DNA of 6,387 nt from CBFGRU01 sp965651255 (lineage in GTDB: Bacteria; Planctomycetota; Phycisphaerae; Phycisphaerales; SM1A02), in assembly GCA_965651255.1 (NCBI GenBank), contig CBFGRU010000186.1, forward strand, positions 1 through 6,387. The letters run 5' to 3'. Position 1 is the first letter of the stretch; every line of letters starts with the position of its first letter. Of this stretch, positions 1 through 5,369 are shown piece by piece. A program made the position numbers and the translations under genes. The notes under the pieces are model-generated. The model was not told where the DNA came from and did not search any database. It worked only from the letters and a program-made list of their open reading frames with translations.

Positions 1-131
1 CAAATCACGGAAGCAAAAAGTTTGGCGTTTCAGAATCTCAGGGAAAAAAGTGATCGTTGCGTCATACCAAATCGTGCACCTATGGGTGGAACGCTGATTG
101 TGCCTCCGGGCCTCGCTGCCGGGCAGCAGGT
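1..131. other. Left-edge stretch with no assignable gene
   Basis: All three plus-strand frames are open from the window edge for some distance. Their stops fall at 49-51, 95-97 and 169-171. Any one of them could be the C-terminal end of a plus-strand gene convergent with the nucleotidyltransferase gene. The longest, 56 codons ending at 171, would overlap that gene's 3' end by 40 bases. I recognise no family in any frame. Bases 1 to about 70 are AT-richer than the rest, which fits intergenic DNA as well as coding DNA. A short GCTG/CAGC inverted repeat lies at 115-127 but has no T-run and is too weak to call a terminator. Confidence 0.3.
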
Positions 132-1397
132 CTACTTCCGGGGGGTGTCAGACGGCGGCAGACCTGACTGAATCCGCACAAACGCCAGTGCTGACTCGCG
201 ATCGGTGATCCGGCCCTCGAGTTGTTCGTCGTAGACTTTGTCCAGCAAATCGCGGAAGATCGGGCCAGGTTTGCAGCCGATAGCCATAAGATCGTCACCG
301 GTAAGCAGGGGGGGCGGAGCTAATTCTGTCCGCGTGAGCTCAGCGACGCGGGACCGGATGAGTGCTGCAGATTCCGGAGCATGACACTGAAGAATCCCCA
401 ATGCCTCGTCGAACCAGGGTTCGACAGCCATTCGCTTCTGTCCGGCAACTCTCAAGCCGGGCCATTCACGCAAGAGGCGCTGCATGATGATGAGGGTATG
501 AGCCAGACCTGCCTCGTCCGCGTTCGAGAGAACCAATGCCCGGCTCCATGCCCGTGCTGCCTTGAGAGCGTCAATCTCGAATAGATCTTGCGTTCGGACG
601 AGTCGCCATGCGGCGAGTACCGCAGGGTACGCGAAGTTCTCGCCGAGTGCTTCAAGGAGATCAGTTGAAGAATTGGCAGACGGCTCATGGAGCACGTTTG
701 CATCTAACCCGAGGGATTGCAGAAGGTGGGCGGCACGGCCGCGGGTCGGATCGGTGAGCATCCACTTCACTTCCTGGCCGATGCGCTCCCTGCTCACACC
801 CTCCAATTCACGCGCGTAAGCGCGAATGCTGTCGAAGGTGTGGGTTTCAATGGTGAAGCGAAATCGTGCAGCGAATCGAACTGCTCTCAACATCCGCAAT
901 CGATCTTCACGGAACCTTGCGGTCGGATCGCCGATCGCACGAATCACGCCCTCTTCAAGATCGGCCCTGCCCCCGACATAGTCGATGATCTCACCGGTCT
1001 CGGGATCCTGAAACAAGCCGTTGATCGTGAAATCACGTCGTCGCGCGTCAGTTTCGGGATCGGCAAACGTCACGGTGTCGGGACGCCGGGCGTCGGAGTA
1101 CGTACCCTCCGATCGAAATGTTGTGACTTCAATCGTTCTGCCGAGCAGACGGACCAGCATCACGCCAAAGGCAGCGCCAACCTCCTGGGTCTTGTGGAAG
1201 AGTTGTCGAACCTGTTCCGGTGTGGCGTTCGTTGCGACGTCAAAATCTTTCGGTTCGCGCCCAAGGAGTTGATCACGAACGCACCCGCCTGCGAAGAAGG
1301 CGATGTAGCCGTGCTTACGCAATTCCTGTGCTACACGTCGCGCTGCTTCAGGGAGCGAAGCACGCGATCGGGCTTCTTGTGGGTCATGCGGAATCAT
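132..1397 (-). CDS. cca: CCA tRNA nucleotidyltransferase / poly(A) polymerase family protein
   Basis: This is a class II nucleotidyltransferase of the CCA-adding enzyme/poly(A) polymerase family, a cytoplasmic enzyme that adds C and A residues to tRNA 3' ends. Numbering from the ATG at 1397 gives 421 residues, normal for the family. The head domain has GGCVRD at about 37-42, the metal-binding DFD (Asp51, Asp53), EVTTFR at 90-95 and RRDFTING at 120-127. The neck follows, with REDRLRMLRAVRFAARF at about 163-179. A family-typical C-terminal block runs from LLTGDDLMAIG at about 364 to the ESALAFV region at about 406. An in-frame GTG at 1430 would add 11 residues. I prefer the ATG because it leaves a usual-length lead of about 36 residues before GGCVRD; neither start has a strong Shine-Dalgarno. 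Full CCA, A-only or poly(A) activity cannot be told from motifs alone, and CCA-adding is my default reading. It lies 114 bases downstream of the peptidase gene on the same strand, with no functional link apparent. Confidence 0.93.
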   Translation of the reverse strand: MIPHDPQEARSRASLPEAARRVAQELRKHGYIAFFAGGCVRDQLLGREPKDFDVATNATPEQVRQLFHKTQEVGAAFGVMLVRLLGRTIEVTTFRSEGTYSDARRPDTVTFADPETDARRRDFTINGLFQDPETGEIIDYVGGRADLEEGVIRAIGDPTARFREDRLRMLRAVRFAARFRFTIETHTFDSIRAYARELEGVSRERIGQEVKWMLTDPTRGRAAHLLQSLGLDANVLHEPSANSSTDLLEALGENFAYPAVLAAWRLVRTQDLFEIDALKAARAWSRALVLSNADEAGLAHTLIIMQRLLREWPGLRVAGQKRMAVEPWFDEALGILQCHAPESAALIRSRVAELTRTELAPPPLLTGDDLMAIGCKPGPIFRDLLDKVYDEQLEGRITDRESALAFVRIQSGLPPSDTPRK

Positions 1398-1456
1398 GCC
1401 TGTTTCAGCGCAATATTCCAAGAACTGCACAGCCGTGAGTAACTCAACGCGACAGA

Positions 1457-1484
1457 CCGCATCTGCGCGATGCTCACCATGCGG
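1457..1484. repeat. Inverted repeat between peptidase and nucleotidyltransferase genes
   Basis: CCGCAT at 1457-1462 pairs with ATGCGG at 1479-1484. A competing inner hairpin pairs GCATC at 1459-1463 with GATGC at 1469-1473. It sits in the 114-base gap after the peptidase stop codon. There is no following T-run, so it is not a canonical intrinsic terminator; a role in transcript end processing is only a guess. Confidence 0.25.
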
Positions 1485-1511
1485 AGATCATTCCTCGACC
1501 ACGGTACAGGT

Positions 1512-3518
1512 TTACTGCGAGTCACTCAATCCAGGTATCAGCTCTGCTCCGGCGGGGATCTGCGCAGTGGATTCTCGAACGTCGCTGCCAATCGGCTGAA
1601 ACCGCCCACCGATGTGCTCAGCTAGAAACGCTTCCGTGACCGCCCAGAACGCCATTGAGTTCTGCGGTCGGCGGAATCCGTGCCCTTCGTCTGGAAAGAC
1701 TACGTACGTAACCGGGATGCTCTTGGTCTGCATCGCATCCACAATCTGCTCGCTCTCGGTCACCTTGACGCGCGGGTCGTTGGCGCCCTGTCCGATGAGA
1801 AGCGGCCGCTGGATTTTCTCGACGCGATTCAGTGGCGAGATGCTCTCCAGGTACTCCGGCTCATTGAGCGACCCGACTCGAGTCTCAAACATGCTCACGA
1901 CGGGAGCCCAGTAGGGCGGAATCGATTCAAGCAGCGTTCGCACGTTCGATGGGCCCACGATGTCAACGCCGGCCGCAAAGAACTCGGGCGTAAAGGTCAG
2001 GCCGACCAATGTTGCGTACCCACCGTAGGAACCTCCCATGATCGCCACTCGATCAGGATCTGCGATGCCACGACCGACCGCCCAATTCACAGCATCGATG
2101 AGGTCGTCGTGCATCTTGCCAGCCCATTCACGATTGCCTGCTGCTACAAACGATTTACCAAACCCGGTGGATCCGCGGAAGTTCACGCTCAAGACCGCAT
2201 AGCCACGATTGGCGAGCCATTGATGCAGGCCGTTGTATCCCCATGAGTCGCGCGCCCATGGGCCACCATGGACGAGCAGCACCATCGGCAGATTTCGTGG
2301 TTCCATGCCGACAGGTGTCGTCAGATAGCTTACAAGTTGCAGGCCATCACGCGCCATGATGATCTCTGGCTCCATCTTCGCAAGTGCAAGCCCTTCGAGT
2401 TGCTTACGGTTTGAGAAGAGGTACGTCGCGTTCTTTGCGGTGCGGTCATACAGGTAGTACTCAACCGGCCCGTCATCACGGACGTACGCGACGGTCCAGA
2501 GATTGTCCCGGTGAGTACGGCTGGTAATCGAGATTTCACCATCCGTGACGGTTTTCAGGAAGTTCCAGTCGGCAGCGATCGCACTGTCGAGGATCTGCCA
2601 CTCCTCTCGAGCAAACTCAAATGAGACGGCCTGCACAGATCCGGTATTGGGGTCGGTAATCATGCCGCTGAAATCGGCGCGGCCGTCGGAAGCAATCAGA
2701 GTGTAGCGAGGAACACCATCATCCTGCACGGTGTAGGCATACAGCGCGCTGGTATCTCGGTCACGTGAATCCGTGACGTACAGCGTTCGCCCATCACGGG
2801 TAAAGCCGAGCGGACCACTCGCGGCCGTATCGATTGCGTTCCAACGGGCCAATTCGTACCACGGTTCATCGGCGGCATCCCGAGTCAGTGCGATCATGCC
2901 GCCAGATGAGTCCAGACGGACCGCCAGGCGGACGGCGAAATTGCTGTCGGCCCCAAAACCCGCATAGCCCTCATTGTTCTCAAGCACAACATCTCCTGCC
3001 CCGGTCCGCAGGTTGACGCGATGAATGTCATGAAGCTGGGGATTTCGATTGTTGACAGCAACGAGAATCTCATCCGGAAAGTTCCGATCAACCGCCACCA
3101 CACGTGCCTGAACGTTATCAAACGGCGTGAGGTCAACTTCGCTGCCGTTCTCGATGTTGACCGAGTACAGATGGTAATTCTCGTTTCCCCCCTGATCCTG
3201 TGGGTAGATGATCTGTTCACTGTTGTGTGCCCAGAAGTAGCTTGAGATTGGTCGGTCGGTTGCCTTCGTCACTGCTCGGGCCTGGCTTGCATCGCCACTT
3301 ACTGGTTGGACCCATACGTTCATCACGCCATCGTGCGGCGCAAGAAAACTGAGATACTCACCGTTCGGTGAAATCTGAACACCGGCGCGGTCAGGGTTCC
3401 CGAAGAAGATGCTGCGATCGATCAGTTCCGGCGGTTCTCCCGCCCCGGTGGTCGCCGTAGCGCCAAGTGAAATCGACAGGCCGATGCAAAGTGACATCAT
3501 GAGGGTTCGTTCCGACAT
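1512..3518 (-). CDS. Secreted S9 family (prolyl oligopeptidase-like) serine peptidase
   Basis: The product is 668 residues, typical for the S9 acylaminoacyl-peptidase/dipeptidyl-peptidase-like group. The N-terminus looks like a Sec signal peptide: Arg4, a hydrophobic run at about 6-20, and small residues suitable for cleavage near 22 or 26. There is no lipobox. Residues from about 40 to 390 are the expected beta-propeller (for example the SPNGEYLSF and DNVQARVVAVD blades). The alpha/beta-hydrolase domain starts near 395. HGGPW at 417-421 is the oxyanion-hole strand, GGSYGG at 495-500 carries the nucleophile Ser497, Asp581 sits in GANDPR, and His613 in DEGHGF, so the catalytic triad is complete. 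It should hydrolyse short peptides outside the cytoplasm; the substrate is unknown, and whether it is an exo- or endopeptidase cannot be read here. The ATG is well supported by GGGAG at 3526-3530 with a 7-base spacer. A 180-base gap separates it from the FHA gene upstream, so it is probably transcribed on its own. Confidence 0.95.
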   Translation of the reverse strand: MSERTLMMSLCIGLSISLGATATTGAGEPPELIDRSIFFGNPDRAGVQISPNGEYLSFLAPHDGVMNVWVQPVSGDASQARAVTKATDRPISSYFWAHNSEQIIYPQDQGGNENYHLYSVNIENGSEVDLTPFDNVQARVVAVDRNFPDEILVAVNNRNPQLHDIHRVNLRTGAGDVVLENNEGYAGFGADSNFAVRLAVRLDSSGGMIALTRDAADEPWYELARWNAIDTAASGPLGFTRDGRTLYVTDSRDRDTSALYAYTVQDDGVPRYTLIASDGRADFSGMITDPNTGSVQAVSFEFAREEWQILDSAIAADWNFLKTVTDGEISITSRTHRDNLWTVAYVRDDGPVEYYLYDRTAKNATYLFSNRKQLEGLALAKMEPEIIMARDGLQLVSYLTTPVGMEPRNLPMVLLVHGGPWARDSWGYNGLHQWLANRGYAVLSVNFRGSTGFGKSFVAAGNREWAGKMHDDLIDAVNWAVGRGIADPDRVAIMGGSYGGYATLVGLTFTPEFFAAGVDIVGPSNVRTLLESIPPYWAPVVSMFETRVGSLNEPEYLESISPLNRVEKIQRPLLIGQGANDPRVKVTESEQIVDAMQTKSIPVTYVVFPDEGHGFRRPQNSMAFWAVTEAFLAEHIGGRFQPIGSDVRESTAQIPAGAELIPGLSDSQ

Positions 3519-3525
3519 CTTCGTT

Positions 3526-3530
3526 CTCCC
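3526..3530 (-). promoter_or_regulatory. Shine-Dalgarno of the S9 peptidase gene
   Basis: GGGAG on the minus strand, 7 bases before the ATG at 3518. It is the clearest ribosome binding site in the window and fixes the start ahead of the signal peptide. Confidence 0.75.
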
Positions 3531-3597
3531 AGCGACGTTCAGTGGTGCTCAGTGTCCAACGTGCGATGCAACTGTCTGACCTTCCGCACGATCGCAA

Positions 3598-3622
3598 CAG
3601 CACCGATCGTAGCGATGTGCTG
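3598..3622. repeat. Bulged hairpin in the FHA-peptidase intergenic gap
   Basis: CAGCAC at 3598-3603 pairs with GTGCTG at 3617-3622, and ATCG at 3606-3609 pairs with CGAT at 3613-3616. The result is a 10-base-pair stem with a 2-base bulge and a TAG loop. It sits in the 180-base gap (3519-3698) between the FHA stop and the peptidase start, both minus strand. No T-run follows on either strand. It could mark the end of the FHA transcript or lie in the peptidase 5' leader. A weaker 5-base-pair inverted repeat (GTGTC/GACAC, 3649-3663) lies closer to the FHA stop. I see no convincing promoter in the rest of the gap. Confidence 0.35.
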
Positions 3623-3698
3623 CCGACAATGCGCAGTCATCCCATTGTGTGTCGGTGAGACACCCGCGGGACAAAGGATTGATGATGATTGGGGCAGG

Positions 3699-3998
3699 TC
3701 AGATGCCGGTTTCAAAAAACTTCAAGACGGCAGGTCCGACCGATACTTCGATGCCATCCTGTAATCGCACCAGGTTGACCTTCTGACCATTGACAAACGT
3801 GCCCGAGGTTGAACCAAGATCGCGAAGCACCAGTTCATCACCTTCACTCTCGATGGAGCAGTGCTCACGACTGACGTGGTTGTTCCGGATCTGAACATCA
3901 CAGGATTCATCGCGTCCGATGATGACTTCTGAACGGTCACCCAAAGCAAACGCGCGAAGTCGGTTGCCCTTGCGATCGCAGATATGCAGTTCCATCAT
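3699..3998 (-). CDS. Single FHA-domain protein
   Basis: FHA domains bind phosphothreonine peptides and usually act beside Ser/Thr kinases. The 99-residue product is essentially one FHA domain with nothing attached. Seen motifs are IGRDESCDVQI at about 27-37 (Arg29), VSREH at 42-46 (Ser43, His46), and LGSTSGTFVNG at 61-71 (Thr64, Asn70). These are the residues that contact the phosphopeptide in characterised FHA domains, so binding is probably intact. I start at the ATG at 3998, the first of two tandem ATGs, because GGGAG lies 9 bases upstream. A longer reading from a TTG at 4043 would add 15 residues outside the domain. It lies 69 bases downstream of the alkyltransferase gene and may be cotranscribed with it or driven by the promoter-like element at 4070-4098. 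No kinase or phosphatase partner is encoded in the window. Confidence 0.93.
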   Translation of the reverse strand: MMELHICDRKGNRLRAFALGDRSEVIIGRDESCDVQIRNNHVSREHCSIESEGDELVLRDLGSTSGTFVNGQKVNLVRLQDGIEVSVGPAVLKFFETGI

Positions 3999-4007
3999 GT
4001 GCAGAAT

Positions 4008-4012
4008 CTCCC
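4008..4012 (-). promoter_or_regulatory. Shine-Dalgarno deciding the FHA start
   Basis: GGGAG on the minus strand, 9 bases before the ATG at 3998. It favours this start over the upstream in-frame TTG at 4043, which has a GAG-poor context. Confidence 0.6.
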
Positions 4013-4033
4013 GCGTCTGAGCCGTACGCGGCA

Positions 4034-4057
4034 GGTCACCCAAGAGAGGTAACCCAA
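4034..4057. repeat. Short imperfect direct repeat upstream of the FHA gene
   Basis: GGTCACCCAA at 4034-4043 and GGTAACCCAA at 4048-4057 match at 9 of 10 positions with a 14-base period. The pair lies between the promoter-like element at 4070-4098 and the FHA start. It could be a regulator binding site in the leader or chance; repeats this short are weak evidence. Confidence 0.25.
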
Positions 4058-4067
4058 CTCGACTGCA

Positions 4068-4643
4068 CTATTGTGCCACGGCAGTCTCGTGTTGCCAAGC
4101 ATTTACATTTATTTTCGGAATTTGTACGGATATTTTGCCGGTCGATGTACGCTCGTGATCGAGCAGCCACCTTTTGATGCTGAGGAGCCAGGACTCATTT
4201 GCAGTTTCTCCGCCGTAGCCGTACAGCGACCCACTGGAGCTGACCACTCGATGACACGGAACGATTACCGCGAGCGGGTTGCGGCGCATTGCTTGTCCCG
4301 CGGCCCGTGTGGCTCGCCGATTCCCCGCGCGGGAAGCGAGCTCTCGATAACTGATCGTCTCACTCGGACGAATGCTCCGACTCGCAGCCCAACATGCGTG
4401 AAAAAATGGTGGGCCTTGAGGAGTCGGAACGGCGAGAAGTGCCTTCATGTCACCTTCAAAGTACCGCGTGAGCGCAGCTCCAAGTTCGGGGAGAATTGAG
4501 GCATCTTCGACGGCCCCATCAAAAGGGACCGTGCCTGGTCTGAGCCACTGCGTGTGCACCCGATCACCGCGTTCATGGATCAGCGCAAGATCACCGGCTT
4601 CAAGTGCAAACCGACGAAAGCGAAACTCCATGGAGTAGTTCAT
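4068..4643 (-). CDS. ogt: Methylated-DNA--protein-cysteine methyltransferase (O6-alkylguanine repair)
   Basis: This repair protein takes the alkyl group from O6-alkylguanine (and O4-alkylthymine) in DNA onto its own cysteine in a single-use reaction. The 191-residue product has a divergent N-terminal domain (about 1-75) and the conserved C-terminal transferase domain (about 77-163). Seen are ISYRELA at 97-103, the arginine-finger region RAAGQAMRRNP at 113-123 with hinge Asn122, and the active site PCHRV at 129-133 with acceptor Cys130. YGYGG is at 141-145. The core ends near WLLDHE at about 159-164. The remaining 27 residues are an unusual tail encoded partly by AT-rich DNA. There is no Ada-type regulatory domain, so it is Ogt/MGMT-like. 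The ATG at 4643 overlaps the TGA of the membrane protein gene (ATGA), and AGG lies 8 bases upstream, suggesting translational coupling. An in-frame ATG four codons later is less likely. Confidence 0.95.
   Translation of the reverse strand: MNYSMEFRFRRFALEAGDLALIHERGDRVHTQWLRPGTVPFDGAVEDASILPELGAALTRYFEGDMKALLAVPTPQGPPFFHACWAASRSIRPSETISYRELASRAGNRRATRAAGQAMRRNPLAVIVPCHRVVSSSGSLYGYGGETANESWLLSIKRWLLDHERTSTGKISVQIPKINVNAWQHETAVAQ
4070..4098 (-). promoter_or_regulatory. Putative internal promoter for the FHA gene
   Basis: On the minus strand, TTGGCA (4098-4093; 5 of 6 to the sigma-70 -35 consensus) is followed after exactly 17 bases by CACAAT (4075-4070; 4 of 6 to the -10). Immediately upstream of the -35, bases 4101-4136 contain only 8 G/C out of 36, placed where an UP element would lie. 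Transcription would begin near 4063, just past the alkyltransferase stop codon, and give FHA a leader of about 65 bases. The -10 match is imperfect and the element lies within coding sequence, so this is a prediction only. Confidence 0.4.
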
Positions 4644-5236
4644 CGCCCCAACCTATCGGTTTGCTTACGTTTCGACAACGTCACCGCATGCATGAGGTAC
4701 AGGCCGATGAAGAGGACCCCCGTCACAGACAGACCTCCGATGGAGATGAACGTGCGGCGCTGGATTGCACTCTCAAGCGTTTGTGGTGACTTTCCAAAGA
4801 CGATGCGGTCGTTCGGGTCCATGTCCATGTTCGAGTTGTGAAATGTAAACTCATACCAGCCGTCCGATGGGGCCGTGATACGACAGACTGGCTTCCCTTG
4901 CACCCCACCGTGCTCGAACTTGTTGTTCTGGACGAACGGGTCGTCATTGAACAGGACCTTCTTCTGAGTCGGTGTTTCCGGTGATTCGGCTGCTGCGATG
5001 TACATCATGTAGTCGGTCGGGAGCGCTTCCACCGACTCGTAGAAGACGATGTGCTCACCAGTTGTCAGAAACACCTGATCGCGCACTCGGCCAGTCGGTT
5101 CGATAATGAATTTCTCACCGCTGTCCACCCACATTCGTACCGAGTACCACGATGCGAATACGGTGAACCCACCGAGTCCCATCAGCACGACCAGCGCGAG
5201 GATCGACCAGATCGTGATGGGTTTTCTTTCCGCCAT
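4640..5236 (-). CDS. Uncharacterised membrane protein with two membrane segments
   Basis: I do not recognise a named family. The 198-residue product has a short basic N-terminus (AERK), a hydrophobic segment at about 8-31, a domain of about 130 residues at 32-162, and a second hydrophobic segment at about 163-185. A basic tail (KRKQTDRLGR) follows. By the positive-inside rule both ends are cytoplasmic and the middle domain is outside. That domain alternates short beta-like stretches (QVFLTTGEHIVFYES, GWYEFTFHNSN, DRIVFGK), suggesting a beta-sandwich exposed in the periplasm. A GOLD-like fold is one thought, unsupported by any search. It has a single Cys, at about 118. The ATG at 5236 has GGAG 10 bases upstream; a TTG at 5263 would add nine residues. 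It is first in the minus-strand run and overlaps the alkyltransferase start by four bases. Context suggests cotranscription but does not reveal its job. Confidence 0.88.
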   Translation of the reverse strand: MAERKPITIWSILALVVLMGLGGFTVFASWYSVRMWVDSGEKFIIEPTGRVRDQVFLTTGEHIVFYESVEALPTDYMMYIAAAESPETPTQKKVLFNDDPFVQNNKFEHGGVQGKPVCRITAPSDGWYEFTFHNSNMDMDPNDRIVFGKSPQTLESAIQRRTFISIGGLSVTGVLFIGLYLMHAVTLSKRKQTDRLGR

Positions 5237-5246
5237 TCGAGATTGA

Positions 5247-5250
5247 CTCC
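5247..5250 (-). promoter_or_regulatory. Shine-Dalgarno deciding the membrane protein start
   Basis: GGAG on the minus strand, 10 bases before the ATG at 5236. It supports that ATG over the in-frame TTG at 5263, because the site would lie inside the coding sequence if the TTG were used. Confidence 0.5.
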
Positions 5251-5264
5251 ACTTGCAGAGCAAC

Positions 5265-5280
5265 AGCCGATCAATCGGCT
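5265..5280. promoter_or_regulatory. 16-base palindrome in the divergent spacer (candidate operator)
   Basis: AGCCGAT at 5265-5271 and ATCGGCT at 5274-5280 are perfect 7-base inverted arms around CA. The site lies 28 bases before the minus-strand ATG at 5236 and about 90 bases before the plus-strand ATG at 5370. A dimeric regulator could bind it as DNA. It could also fold as a 6-base-pair hairpin with a TCAA loop in the membrane protein mRNA leader. No T-run follows, so it is not a terminator. Which role is right cannot be read from sequence. Confidence 0.4.
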
Positions 5281-5301
5281 CGCGGGGGCTGATGACGACG
5301 C

Positions 5302-5309
5302 AGTATACC
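5302..5309. promoter_or_regulatory. Putative -10 element, symmetric GTATAC core
   Basis: On the minus strand TATACT (5307-5302) matches 5 of 6 of the -10 consensus and lies about 66 bases before the ATG at 5236. The core GTATAC at 5303-5308 is its own reverse complement, so the plus strand reads TATACC, about 60 bases before the ATG at 5370. Neither direction has a good -35 at 16-18 bases. It could serve one or both divergent genes. Confidence 0.28.
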
Positions 5310-5326
5310 GATGTTCAGTGCCGTAC

Positions 5327-5346
5327 GAGTCACAAACAAGAGTCAC
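5327..5346. repeat. Direct repeat in the divergent spacer
   Basis: GAGTCAC occurs at 5327-5333 and again at 5340-5346, with a 13-base period. It lies between the candidate -10 element and the plus-strand start, where a regulator could act. The repeat is short and may be chance. Confidence 0.22.
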
Positions 5347-5369
5347 CTGACCGTGGTAAGCTCATCGTT

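Noticed and set aside
1398..1430. GTG start at 1430 for the nucleotidyltransferase
   Set aside because: Possible, but the ATG at 1397 gives a family-typical N-terminus and the GTG has no better ribosome binding site. The frame upstream is open by chance to a TGA near 1488.
717..1442. Plus-strand open frame of 241 codons opposite the nucleotidyltransferase gene
   Set aside because: It lies entirely antisense to a gene with complete family motifs, has no recognisable domain, and is explained by codon bias in the real gene.
1680..2246. Plus-strand open frame of 188 codons opposite the S9 hydrolase domain
   Set aside because: It is antisense to the catalytic domain with a full Ser-Asp-His triad, and its translation shows no domain-like pattern.
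3649..3663. GTGTC/GACAC hairpin after the FHA gene as an intrinsic terminator
   Set aside because: The stem has only five base pairs and no T-run follows on the transcribed strand.
3971..3980. TGCGATCGCA palindrome within the FHA gene
   Set aside because: It is a single occurrence inside a conserved coding region, and GATCG-type words are frequent throughout the window.
4071..4499. Plus-strand open frame of 142 codons opposite the alkyltransferase gene
   Set aside because: It is antisense to the conserved transferase core containing PCHRV and has no recognisable features.
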